Shown: one piece after another, positions 6,731 through 15,120 of the stretch
How the letters are laid out: each line of letters begins with the position of its first letter
Position numbering within the stretch: the first letter of the stretch is position 1
Origin: Sva-07 sp041686315
Lineage (GTDB): Bacteria; Actinomycetota; Acidimicrobiia; Acidimicrobiales; Ilumatobacteraceae
Direction of reading: 5' to 3'
Assembly: GCA_041686315.1 (NCBI GenBank)
Contig: JAWLEC010000061.1
Coordinates: forward strand, 1-16,492
DNA length: 16,492 bases
Made by a program: the position numbers and the translations under genes
Notes under the pieces: model-generated
What the model was told of the DNA's origin: nothing
What the model saw: the letters and a program-made list of their open reading frames with translations, nothing else
Database searches by the model: none

Positions 6731-7768
6731 ATGCCCGACACCGACCGCATCGACTACGACGAGTTCGGCCTCTTCCACGAGAACATCGCCGAGTACGGCC
6801 TCGACGTGCCCGAGCTGCCGCCGGTGCGGCGCGTCACGTCCCAGGTCGGCGGTGCCGGCGACGACCGCCGCACGATCAGCGCCCTACGGTGGGGCGCCGG
6901 GGAACCCGACGTGGTGTTCGTGCACGGCGGGTCCCAGAACGCACACACGTGGGACACGGTGGTGCTGGCTCTCGGCCGGCCGGCGCTGGCTGTCGACCTG
7001 CCCGGCCACGGCCATTCCGACTGGCGTGCCGACGGCGCCTACAGCCCACAGAACCTCGCCGACGACCTCGCCGACGTGATCGCCCAGCACGCCCCGGTCG
7101 CGACCGCCGTGGTCGGCATGTCGCTGGGTGGCCTCACGTCGATGGAACTCGCCGTCCGCCACGAGGAGCTCGTGCGGACCCTCGTGATGGTCGACATCAC
7201 GCCGGGTGTGAACGCCACCAAGGCCAAGGCGGTGCTCGACTTCGTCGACGGCCCGCAGGAGTTCGCCAGCTTCGAGGAGCTGCTGGCCCGCACGATCGAG
7301 TTCAACCCCACCCGTTCGGAGTCGTCGCTGCGCCGGGGCATCCTGCACAACGCCTACCAGCGTCCCGACGGCGCCTGGCAGTGGCGCTACGACCGCAGCA
7401 GCCACGCCCGCACCCGCCCCGCCGATTCGCCGGACACGGCCGACTCGGCGGACACGGCCGACACGTCGGACACGGCCGACTCGGCGGGCACGGCCGACAC
7501 GTCGGATGGCGGGCCGGCAGCGTCGGGCGACAGCACGGCCACGGCGATGTCGCCGCTGTGGGACGACTTCGGAGCGGTCGACTGCCCGTTGATGCTCGTG
7601 CGCGGCTCGCTGTCACCCGTGGTCGACGACGACGACGTCGCCGAGGCGCAGCGCCGGCAGCCCGATCTCCAGCTGCACGTGGTGGACGGTGCCGGCCACA
7701 GCGTGCAGGGTGACCGGCCGGTGGAGCTCGCCGCGCTCGTCGCCGACTGGCTCGACCGTCACGCCTGA
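6731..7768 (+). CDS. Alpha/beta hydrolase with an internal six-residue repeat insert
   Basis: Protein of 345 aa. The fold's landmarks are present: oxyanion-hole HGGSQNAHTW (65-74), DLPGHGHSD (89-97), nucleophile elbow GMSLGG with Ser131, a C-terminal CPLMLVRGSLSPVV strand followed by an acidic run that should hold the catalytic Asp (about 299-302), and His323 in GAGHSVQGDRP. It is probably a cytoplasmic esterase- or C-C hydrolase-like enzyme; the substrate is unknown. Between the cap region (WQWRYD, about 217-221) and the last part of the core (LWDDFGAVDCP) sits an Asp/Thr/Ala/Ser-rich stretch of about 45 residues (232-273), mostly built from an 18-bp repeat. Family members usually pass directly between these two segments. 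The frame stays open across it, so the enzyme may tolerate it as a surface loop. No signal peptide. Confidence 0.87.
   Translation: MPDTDRIDYDEFGLFHENIAEYGLDVPELPPVRRVTSQVGGAGDDRRTISALRWGAGEPDVVFVHGGSQNAHTWDTVVLALGRPALAVDLPGHGHSDWRADGAYSPQNLADDLADVIAQHAPVATAVVGMSLGGLTSMELAVRHEELVRTLVMVDITPGVNATKAKAVLDFVDGPQEFASFEELLARTIEFNPTRSESSLRRGILHNAYQRPDGAWQWRYDRSSHARTRPADSPDTADSADTADTSDTADSAGTADTSDGGPAASGDSTATAMSPLWDDFGAVDCPLMLVRGSLSPVVDDDDVAEAQRRQPDLQLHVVDGAGHSVQGDRPVELAALVADWLDRHA
7424..7510 (+). repeat. 18-bp tandem repeat inside the hydrolase gene
   Basis: Four full units (7424, 7442, 7460, 7478) and a partial fifth (7496-7510) follow gactcggcggacacggcc. Units 2 and 4 resemble each other, as do 3 and 5, giving a 36-bp higher-order period. 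The units code for D-(S/T)-(A/S/P)-(D/G)-T-A. Confidence 0.88.
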
Positions 7769-7794
7769 TCGGATCCGCCCGCGTTCGGGTGGAG

Positions 7795-7884
7795 GTTCGC
7801 CAGGGGTCAGACCCCAGACGAACGGGCCTGCGTCGAGCGCTTGGTTCGCCCTGCTGTTCGTCTGGGGTCTGACCCCTGACGAAC
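7795..7884. repeat. 90-bp long inverted repeat between convergent genes
   Basis: Perfect 22-bp arms (7802-7823 and 7856-7877) extend to 29 bp with one mismatch (7795-7823 / 7856-7884) around a 32-nt spacer. Each arm contains a 13-bp palindrome of its own, GGGGTCAGACCCC (7803-7815) and GGGGTCTGACCCC (7864-7876). It lies between the ends of the hydrolase and metallopeptidase genes and could act as a two-way terminator. The nested palindromes suggest a dispersed repeat, and the IS110 element at 15096 appears to have hit a site with the same centre. Confidence 0.85.
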
Positions 7885-7896
7885 GGGTGATGCTCC

Positions 7897-9483
7897 TCAG
7901 AGGTCGAGGTCGCAGACGGCGAGGCCGCCGAGCACGCCGGTGCGGAATGCGTCGATCTTCTCGAAGGCGTCGCCGAGGACGTCGTCGTCCGAGCCCACGT
8001 CGGCCACGATCAGCAGGGTCTGGATCGCCTCGTCGAGGTCGCCCGGCGACACCCGCACCGTGCGCGTCTCGAGACGTGGCTGAGGGAGCTGGAAGTCGGT
8101 CGGCACGACGGTGCTCACCCAGGCACCGGTGAGACAGTCGTTGAGCAGTGCCCGCTCCTCGCCGCCGGCGCCGGTGCCGACGGCGTCCTGGACGGCCTCG
8201 CTCCAGGCGGAACCGAGCAGGTAGCCCACCGTGAAGTCACCGAACTCGTCGTACAACTGTCGTCCGACCGGCTCGTTGAACCACACCTCGCCGGTGTCGG
8301 CGCACAGCGCGGCGCCGTTGCCGAAGTCGCCGCGGAGGTCGTCGCACTCCACCCCGTCCGCCGAGCGGGCCACCCTCAGCCGGAGCGGATCGAGGCCGGG
8401 GATCGACAGCTCCTGGTCCCAGTAGCGGTTGAGGTCGTCGGGGATGAACCCGAGCAGGTCGTCGTCCCCGTACCCGAACCGGGCGTCGCCGCCCGTCGCC
8501 GCATCCTGCGGGGTGAACTGGTTGGGCATCAGGGGCAGGGGATCGTCGAGGAGTTCTGCGCAGCGGGCCGGCCCGTCGTTGAAACCGACCTGGAACGCAC
8601 CGACGCGGTCGAAGGCCGACCCGTGCCCACCGGCCACGAACTGGTCGAGCCCCACCGGGTCGCTGACCTCGGTCATCGCGATCAGCCCGGCGCGGACGTC
8701 GCCGTCGCCGTAGCGCACGGTGGCAGCCTCCCCTCGGGCGGCCCGGCCCGTCCACGCACCGGCGAAGCAGTCGGCCTGCTGCTCGGTGACCACCGTGGGC
8801 AGCGCCCGGTCGAGACCGCCGTTGCGGAGTTGGATGGCGTGGCCGTACTCGTGCGCCAGCACCGTGCCGATCGTGCCGGCTCCGTACTCGCGCGCGAGAT
8901 CGGCGAGCAGGCCGTCACCGCCGTCGTCGTAGACGATGAAGTCGCCGACGCCGCAGTAGAACGCCACGAACTCCTGCACCTCCTCGTAGGTGGTGCGCGG
9001 CGTGCCGCACCCGGGGATGTCGTCGGGGCGGTCGGCGTAGGCGGCGTACACCCCGCCCTCGAGCGGCACGAACGTGTCGCCGTAGACGGCCGGGTACTGC
9101 TCGCTCCACCACAGCTCGAGATCGGTCACCACGGCCAGCAGGAAGTCGTCGTAGGGCTGACCGGGCTTGTCGGGGCCGAGATCGATCGCCGACGGGTCGA
9201 GCGGCACCCGGCCGGCCTGCCCGCTGGTGTCGGGCCCGGGTTCGTCCGGGTCGCCGGCGCCCGGCGGATCCGTGCCGGGGTCGGGGGAGTCGGGGTCGGC
9301 GGCGTCGGGGTCGGCGGGTTCGGACGGGTCGTCAGGCTCCGGCGTCGCGACGACGGGTGGGACGGCCACGCTGATCGGATCGGCGCGTTCGGTGGTCACC
9401 AGCACCTCGCCACCGCATGCTGCGAGGATGACGGCGACGGCCGAGATCACCGCCGTCGTCGTCGTGGCGCGTGCCGAACGCAT
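7897..9483 (-). CDS. Neutral zinc metallopeptidase lipoprotein (YpfJ-like)
   Basis: Protein of 528 aa from the ATG at 9483. The lipoprotein signal ends in ILAAC (Cys23). A Pro/Asp/Glu-rich linker (about 40-90) with DP repeats leads to the catalytic part: GTVLAHEYGHAIQLR (zinc ligands H211 and H215, catalytic E212), then VVTEQQADCFAGAW, the E-x-QADC-x-AG signature of putative neutral zinc metallopeptidases, with E234 the likely third ligand. The C-terminal about 280 residues are not assigned. It should be exported, lipid-anchored and active outside the membrane; the substrate is unknown. The frame is open upstream through the intergenic repeats, but the ATG at 9483 gives a clean signal peptide and sits 7 bp after a TAGCAT box. 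It is convergent with the hydrolase gene across the 90-bp palindrome. Confidence 0.86.
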   Translation of the reverse strand: MRSARATTTTAVISAVAVILAACGGEVLVTTERADPISVAVPPVVATPEPDDPSEPADPDAADPDSPDPGTDPPGAGDPDEPGPDTSGQAGRVPLDPSAIDLGPDKPGQPYDDFLLAVVTDLELWWSEQYPAVYGDTFVPLEGGVYAAYADRPDDIPGCGTPRTTYEEVQEFVAFYCGVGDFIVYDDGGDGLLADLAREYGAGTIGTVLAHEYGHAIQLRNGGLDRALPTVVTEQQADCFAGAWTGRAARGEAATVRYGDGDVRAGLIAMTEVSDPVGLDQFVAGGHGSAFDRVGAFQVGFNDGPARCAELLDDPLPLMPNQFTPQDAATGGDARFGYGDDDLLGFIPDDLNRYWDQELSIPGLDPLRLRVARSADGVECDDLRGDFGNGAALCADTGEVWFNEPVGRQLYDEFGDFTVGYLLGSAWSEAVQDAVGTGAGGEERALLNDCLTGAWVSTVVPTDFQLPQPRLETRTVRVSPGDLDEAIQTLLIVADVGSDDDVLGDAFEKIDAFRTGVLGGLAVCDLDL

Positions 9484-9490
9484 GCAGCGG

Positions 9491-9496
9491 ATGCTA
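9491..9496 (-). promoter_or_regulatory. -10 box TAGCAT of the metallopeptidase gene
   Basis: On the - strand TAGCAT ends 7 bp before the ATG at 9483, another leaderless arrangement with no Shine-Dalgarno sequence. Confidence 0.5.
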
Positions 9497-9583
9497 CGCC
9501 CACGCTGCTGCGAGCCGACGTCGGGCGACCGGATGCACACCGTCCTCTCACGTCGCGCGGACCCGTGAGCGGACCGCTCCGAC

Positions 9584-9649
9584 GACCGCACGACGACCGC
9601 ACGACGACCGCACGACGACCGCACGACGACCGCACGACGGCCGCACGCA
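9584..9649. repeat. 11-bp tandem repeat, five exact units and one degenerate
   Basis: gaccgcacgac is repeated exactly at 9584, 9595, 9606, 9617 and 9628, with a decayed sixth unit at 9639. It lies in the 278-bp gap between the metallopeptidase and transporter promoters. The period is close to one helical turn and is not a multiple of 3, so it is not a coding repeat. Confidence 0.88.
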
Positions 9650-9672
9650 GGGCCTCGGGGAGGGCTGCGGTC

Positions 9673-9733
9673 GGCGTGGTCGTTTGGCTTCGAGTGACGC
9701 GGGTCACCGTGCTACGTTGCCGACGACCACGCC
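9673..9733. promoter_or_regulatory. Inverted half-sites flanking the transporter promoter (possible operator)
   Basis: GGCGTGGTCGT (9673-9683) and ACGACCACGCC (9723-9733) are perfect 11-bp inverted copies, 50 bp centre to centre. Between them lies a shorter inverted repeat GTGAC-gcgg-GTCAC (9694-9707), directly upstream of the -10 box. This fits regulator binding or looping; no regulator is identified. Confidence 0.4.
9713..9718 (+). promoter_or_regulatory. -10 box TACGTT of the transporter operon
   Basis: TACGTT fits TANNNT; a weak TTCGAG lies 18 bp upstream. Transcription would start near 9725, leaving a leader of about 37 nt that carries the GAAGGGGG ribosome binding site (9748-9755), 6 bp before the ATG at 9762. 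Confidence 0.5.
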
Positions 9734-9761
9734 CGTGGGGGAACGTCGAAGGGGGACATGA

Positions 9762-10519
<758 letters not shown>

Positions 10520-10523
<4 letters not shown>

Positions 10524-11233
10524 GTGACGAACTGTTGGACGTGAAGGGCCTGCGCGGCGGCTACGGCCCGATCCAGGTGCTCCACGGCCTCGACTTCCAC
10601 GTCGACCTGGGAGAGGTGGTGGTGATCCTCGGGGCCAACGGCGCCGGAAAGACCACCACGCTCCGTGCCCTCTCCGGGATGATCGAGACGTCGGGCAGCA
10701 TCGAGCTGAAGGGCGACCAGATCATGGGCGCCAAGAAGGCCGACATCGTCCGTCGCGGCGTGGCCCACGTGCCCCAGGGGCGAGGAACGCTGCCCGAGCT
10801 CTCGGTGGAGGACAACCTCCTCGTCGGCGCCTACGTCCGCAAGGACAAAGAGGTGCAGGCCGACATGGAGAAGTGGTTCGAGGTGTACCCGGTGCTCCAC
10901 GAGCGGCGCCATCAGCGCGCCGGCAGCCTCTCGGGCGGTGAGCAACAGATGCTCGCCGTGTCCCGGGCGCTGATGTCACGGCCCGAACTGCTGTTGCTCG
11001 ACGAGCCGTCGCTCGGCCTGGCGCCGATCATCGTCGCCGACCTGTTCGACCGCTTCTCGCACATCAACAAAGAGACCGGCACCACGATGCTCGTGGTCGA
11101 GCAGAACGCGCAGCTGGCACTGAGCATCGCCGACCGTGGCTACGTGCTCGAGTCCGGCCAGATCACGGTGCAGGGCGAGGCCTCCTCGCTGATGCACGAC
11201 GACGCCATCCGCAAGGCCTACCTGGGAGTCTGA
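10520..11233 (+). CDS. livF: Branched-chain amino acid-type ABC transporter ATPase, LivF-like
   Basis: Protein of 237 aa. Walker A GANGAGKTT (38-46), Q-loop in HVPQGRG (Q86), a full signature LSGGEQQML (137-145), and Walker B LLLLDEP (157-163) with SLGLAP. In the switch position LivF proteins carry Gln rather than His, and that is seen here (VVEQN, Q195). It pairs with the LivG-like subunit to drive transport. The ATG at 10520 overlaps the livG stop by 4 bp, so translation is probably coupled. The longer open frame upstream is out-of-frame sequence inside livG. Confidence 0.94.
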
Positions 11234-11240
11234 CCGAGAC

Positions 11241-12134
11241 ATGGAACTCTTCGTCGCCCGTCTCTTCGACGGGCTCGCCAACGGATCGACCTACGCCCTG
11301 ATCGCACTGGCGCTGGTGATGATCTACAAGGCGACCACCCTCATCAACTTCGCCCAGGGCGAGATGGCCATGTTCGGCGCGTTCATCGTGCTGGTGCTCG
11401 CCACCGAGCAGGGCATACCGATGTGGATCGCCGTGCTCATCGGCATGATCCTGACCGCGGCGATCGGTGCCGGCATCGAACGGACCCTGATCAGACCCTT
11501 CGACCCGGCCGATCACCTGCCGCTGGTGATCATCACGCTCGGTCTGTTCCTCGTGTTCGGTTCGCTCGCGGGCATCGTGTGGCGGTTCGACCCACGCCAG
11601 TTCCCCGAACTCTTCCCGTCGGGGAGCGCCCTGTCGTTCGGTGTCGCCACACTCACCTGGTACACGGTCTGTGTGGTGGCGACGGTGCTGGCGGTGGCCG
11701 GTCTGCTCACCGTGTTGCTCAACACGACCAAGATCGGCCTCGCCTTCCGCGCCGTCTCGTCGAACCTCGAGTCGAGCGAGCTGTCGGGCATCCGGGTCGG
11801 CCCCACCCTGCAGTTCGGTTGGGCGATCGCCGCAGCGGTCGGCACGCTGGCGGCGTCGATCTACGTCGCCGACCCGATCCGCCAGCTCGAACCCACCGTG
11901 ATGGCCCGTGTGCTGATCTTCTCCGCCGCTGCTGCGGCGCTCGGTGGGCTCGACAGCCTGTGGGGTGCGATCATCGGCGGCATCGCGATCGGCATGGCGC
12001 AGAGCATCGTGGTCCAGTACGTGCCGTTCATCCCCAACGAGATGAGTCTGGCGACCGCGGTCGTGGTGCTCGTGCTCGTGCTGGTGTTCAAGCCGTCGGG
12101 ACTGTTCGGTACACCTGCGGTGGAGAGGGTCTAG
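11241..12134 (+). CDS. livH: Branched-chain amino acid-type ABC transporter permease, LivH-like
   Basis: Protein of 297 aa, very hydrophobic, with about eight membrane helices. LivH hallmarks: INFAQGEMAMFGAF (35-48), the cytoplasmic EAA-like loop RAVSSNLESSELSGI (170-184) that contacts the ATPases, and the C-terminal KPSGLFG. It forms the membrane channel with the LivM-like partner. It starts 7 bp after livF, with GGGAG about 12 bp before the ATG. Confidence 0.94.
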   Translation: MELFVARLFDGLANGSTYALIALALVMIYKATTLINFAQGEMAMFGAFIVLVLATEQGIPMWIAVLIGMILTAAIGAGIERTLIRPFDPADHLPLVIITLGLFLVFGSLAGIVWRFDPRQFPELFPSGSALSFGVATLTWYTVCVVATVLAVAGLLTVLLNTTKIGLAFRAVSSNLESSELSGIRVGPTLQFGWAIAAAVGTLAASIYVADPIRQLEPTVMARVLIFSAAAAALGGLDSLWGAIIGGIAIGMAQSIVVQYVPFIPNEMSLATAVVVLVLVLVFKPSGLFGTPAVERV

Positions 12135-12147
12135 GGGGAACGACACC

Positions 12148-13395
12148 ATGGCACGCTTCAACTTCATCGAGGGCACCGCCCAGTACCGCTCCTACCGGTG
12201 GGTCACCTGGGGAGTCTTCCTGCTGGTGCTCCTGCTCATCGGCTTCGCCTACGCCGACACGGCCCAGGTGACCATCCTCGACAACCGCTACAACCTCGGC
12301 CTCCCGCGGATCAACAAGGCGATCGCCTTCGCCGTCGCCGTGCTCGGTCTGCAGGTGATCGTCGGCTACACGGGTCAGTTGGCGCTCGGCCAGAGCTTCT
12401 TCTTCGGCACCGGCGCCTATCTCGCCGCGTGGCTGGTGGCCGACCAGAACTGGCCGTGGCTGGCGACGCTGATCGTCGTGGTGCCCGTGTGCTTCGTGCT
12501 GGGGGTGATCTTCGGCGTGCCCGCCCTGCGCATCAAGGGCCTCTACCTCGCCCTCGTCACACTCGGCCTTGCAGCGGTCTTCCCCGCCGTGGTCCAGCTC
12601 GACGTCCTCGACGAGTACACCGGTGGTGCGTCCGGCAAGTCGGTCGGTTCCGATCTGCTCCCGCCCAGCTGGCTGCCGCTCAACGGGATCAACAGCGTGC
12701 TGCAGAACATCCCGCTGCTCGGACAGTACTTCGGCGAAGGAGACCTCAGCAGTCGGGAACTCGAGCGGATCTGGAAGTACCTGCTGTTCGGCATCCTCGC
12801 GGCGATCTGCATCTGGATGGTGTCGAACCTCGTCCGCAGCCGTCCGGGCCGGGCGATGCGGGCGATCCGCGACAACGAGACCAGCGCCGCCGTGTCCGGG
12901 GTGAACCTGTCGTGGCAGAAGACGATGTCGTTCGGCATCGCGTCGGCGCTCGGCGGCGTGGGCGGCATCATCTACGTCGCCGAACTCGGCATCGCGTCAC
13001 CCGGCGACTTCACCCAGGTCCTCGCCATCTTGTTCATCGTCGGCCTCGTGGTCGGCGGCGTCGGCACGCTGTCGGGAGCCGTCGTGGGCGGGCTCGCCAT
13101 CACGTTCATCCCCGAGTGGGCGTCGTCCACCGAGCAGTTCCCCGGGGTGCCCGACCGCTGGCTACAGGGCCCGACCGGCACGTTCATCATGGGCATCTTG
13201 CTCATCGTGCTCACGTTCTTCCTGCCGGGCGGCATCGTGTCCGGCGCCCGTCGGCTCAAGGCGAAGGTGGTCCGCGTACTCCCCGCACCGCCGAAGGGAT
13301 TCCAGCCGGCCGGTCCGACCGGCGACGGTGGCGACGCGGACGTTACTGTTGAAGACGAACCGGCCACGGCGGACACGGATCTCGCCGCACGCTGA
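12148..13395 (+). CDS. livM: Branched-chain amino acid-type ABC transporter permease, LivM-like
   Basis: Protein of 415 aa with multiple helices. LivM hallmarks: GYTGQLALGQSFFFGTGAY (73-91), the EAA-like loop RAIRDNETSAAVSGVN (238-253), GGVGTLSGAVVGG (303-315) and FLPGGI (358-363). A less conserved segment at about 152-210 (DEYTGGASGKSVG...) is the usual loop region between helices. The last about 35 residues are a hydrophilic Pro/Gly/Asp/Thr tail after the final helix. It starts 13 bp after livH, with AGGGGGAA 7 bp before the ATG. Confidence 0.94.
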   Translation: MARFNFIEGTAQYRSYRWVTWGVFLLVLLLIGFAYADTAQVTILDNRYNLGLPRINKAIAFAVAVLGLQVIVGYTGQLALGQSFFFGTGAYLAAWLVADQNWPWLATLIVVVPVCFVLGVIFGVPALRIKGLYLALVTLGLAAVFPAVVQLDVLDEYTGGASGKSVGSDLLPPSWLPLNGINSVLQNIPLLGQYFGEGDLSSRELERIWKYLLFGILAAICIWMVSNLVRSRPGRAMRAIRDNETSAAVSGVNLSWQKTMSFGIASALGGVGGIIYVAELGIASPGDFTQVLAILFIVGLVVGGVGTLSGAVVGGLAITFIPEWASSTEQFPGVPDRWLQGPTGTFIMGILLIVLTFFLPGGIVSGARRLKAKVVRVLPAPPKGFQPAGPTGDGGDADVTVEDEPATADTDLAAR

Positions 13396-13407
13396 ACACC
13401 AGATCTT

Positions 13408-13440
13408 CGGACCACCGGCCGGGAACGGCCACCGGGTCCG
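13408..13440 (+). terminator. Intercistronic hairpin between livM and the binding-protein gene
   Basis: CGGACC (13408-13413) pairs with GGTCCG (13435-13440), and inside it GGCCG pairs with CGGCC around a GGAA tetraloop. It lies in the 93-bp gap after livM. It could reduce read-through, or protect the upstream or downstream RNA so the binding protein is made at a different level. The 9-bp direct repeat GCTGAACAC (13391-13399, 13449-13457) flanks it. Confidence 0.5.
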
Positions 13441-13488
13441 ATCCACGAGCTGAACACTCAGCACCACACCACACACTGAAGGGGGAAC

Positions 13489-14985
13489 ATGAAAGCTTCA
13501 CCATGGAAGCGCTCCGTTGCAGCGCTCATGGCCGCCGGACTGATCTTCGCTGCCTGCGGCAGTGACGACGACGGCGACAGCACACCCGCCGAGACCGAGG
13601 CTCCCGAGGAGACCGAGGCGCCCGAGGGCACAGAGGCACCCGACGACGGAGAAACCGAGGAGACCACCGCCCCGGACGAGACCGACGGCGAGGAGATGGC
13701 CGGCGGCGAGGAACTCGCGCTCGAGGGTGCGGTCGAGATCGCGGCGGGCACCACGCTGAACCTCGACGACTGCCCGAGTGACTGGGATCCGTTCCGGGGT
13801 GTCGACGGCGACGAGATCCGCATCGGCCAGTCGCTGCCGCAGTCCGGCCCGGCGGCCGCGTTCGGTCCGATCGGCGAGGGCATGCAGATGTACTTCGACT
13901 ACCTCAACGACAACGACCCGATCGACGGCAAGGACCTCGTGCTGATCGCTCGCGACGACGCCTACGAGGCCGGCCGTACGGTCGCCAACGTCGAGGAGAT
14001 GATCGACACCGAGGACATCTTCGCCTTCGCCCACATCATCGGCACGAGCAACAACCTCGCGGCACGTTCGATCACCGACGAGGCCTGTGTTCCGCAGCTG
14101 TTCAACTCGACGGGCTTCCCGCTCTGGGGCGACCCGGCGAACTTCCCGTGGACGATCGGCAACATCCTCAACTACGTCACCGAGACCGAGATCTGGTGCA
14201 CTGCGATCGTCGACGAGTTCGGCGAGGGTGCGTCGGTGGCGGCGCTGATCATGAACAACGACTTCGGCGCGACCTACCAGTCGGCGCTCGAGGCGTGTGC
14301 CGATGCCGGTCAGATCGATCTCGTCGAGGTGCAGGTGCACGACCAGGCCGCGCCTGACATCACCAACGAGATGACCACCCTGGCCTCGAGTGAGGCCGAC
14401 GTGCTCGTCGCCGGTACGACGGGTGCATTCTGCCCGCAGTCGGTGGCCAGCGTCGCGGCGACCGAGTGGCGTCCCGTCTACTACATGTCGTACACCTGCA
14501 ACAACCTGGCGAGCTTCTTCTCGCCGGTGCAGGATGCGGCGGGTCTGCTCGCCGCAGAGGGTTCCGGTGTCCGGGTCACGAACTCCAACAAGGTGTGCGG
14601 CGACCCCGCCTACGCCGATGACCCGGCCATCCAGCTGACCGTCGAGGTCCTGGACGAGTACGGCGACGGCACGACGTGTGCCGATGGGTCGTACTCCACC
14701 GGTGTGCTGTTCGCGCAGATCGTCGAAGACGTCCTGCGCACGGCGGCGGACATGCCGGGTGGCCTCAACCGGGTCAACCTGATGTCGACCGTCTGGAACA
14801 TGGACACCTCCAACGACCAGCTGGTCGGTAGCGGAGTCATCCTGACCGACGGCGTCAACGACGCCTACGTCACCGAGGCCGCGCAGATCGCCGAGGTCGT
14901 CGTGACCGACGGCGCGCTCGCCTTCAACCCGATCGGTGACGTCATCGACCTGGAAGGTGTGGGCGGCTCCTACGAGGGCGGCTGA
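13489..14985 (+). CDS. ABC transporter substrate-binding lipoprotein (Peripla_BP_6 type)
   Basis: Protein of 498 aa, the ligand-catching part of the transporter, anchored outside the membrane by a lipid on Cys23 (signal MKASPWKRSV..., lipobox IFAAC). A strongly acidic linker (24-75) is built on ETEAPE repeats. The binding domain starts near DEIRIGQSLPQSGPAAAFG (108-126) and shows the Leu/Ile/Val-binding layout. Eight cysteines besides Cys23 (95, 200, 237, 270, 315, 337, 370, 397) suggest up to four disulfides. The ligand could be branched-chain amino acids, amides or another small acid; the sequence does not settle it. It is the last gene of the operon, with AAGGGGG just before the ATG. Confidence 0.9.
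   Translation: MKASPWKRSVAALMAAGLIFAACGSDDDGDSTPAETEAPEETEAPEGTEAPDDGETEETTAPDETDGEEMAGGEELALEGAVEIAAGTTLNLDDCPSDWDPFRGVDGDEIRIGQSLPQSGPAAAFGPIGEGMQMYFDYLNDNDPIDGKDLVLIARDDAYEAGRTVANVEEMIDTEDIFAFAHIIGTSNNLAARSITDEACVPQLFNSTGFPLWGDPANFPWTIGNILNYVTETEIWCTAIVDEFGEGASVAALIMNNDFGATYQSALEACADAGQIDLVEVQVHDQAAPDITNEMTTLASSEADVLVAGTTGAFCPQSVASVAATEWRPVYYMSYTCNNLASFFSPVQDAAGLLAAEGSGVRVTNSNKVCGDPAYADDPAIQLTVEVLDEYGDGTTCADGSYSTGVLFAQIVEDVLRTAADMPGGLNRVNLMSTVWNMDTSNDQLVGSGVILTDGVNDAYVTEAAQIAEVVVTDGALAFNPIGDVIDLEGVGGSYEGG
13591..13644 (+). repeat. 18-bp tandem repeat in the binding-protein linker
   Basis: Three units at 13591, 13609 and 13627 follow gagaccgaggctcccgag; the third has several silent and replacement changes. 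They code for (E/G)TEAPE-like hexapeptides. Confidence 0.8.
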
Positions 14986-15028
14986 TCACCGCTGACGGCG
15001 TGAACGCCTGAACCACCCGAACACGGTA

Positions 15029-15070
15029 ACGGCCGGTGGCTTTCCTCCCCGGAGGGCGGCCACCGGCCGT
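15029..15070 (+). terminator. Terminator hairpin of the transporter operon
   Basis: Perfect 12-bp arms ACGGCCGGTGGC (15029-15040) and GCCACCGGCCGT (15059-15070), with an inner CCTCC/GGAGG stem. It begins 44 bp after the binding-protein stop. No T-run follows. Confidence 0.75.
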
Positions 15071-15081
15071 GTCGCGTCCAC

Positions 15082-15095
15082 GATCACGATCGGGG
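15082..15095. repeat. Left half of a palindrome interrupted by the IS110 element
   Basis: GATCACGATCGGGG is the exact reverse complement of 16479-16492. Joined to the right flank (from TCAGACCCC onward) it restores a long palindrome centred on GGGGTCAGACCCC. This suggests it is target DNA rather than an IS end. Confidence 0.6.
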
Positions 15096-15120
15096 ATGCT
15101 CCTATGGATGTCAAGTCCGG

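Noticed and set aside
9584..9649. CRISPR array
   Set aside because: Units are 11 bp and directly abut with no spacers; no cas genes are present. The 52-bp pair at 46-170 also lacks the unit/spacer layout.
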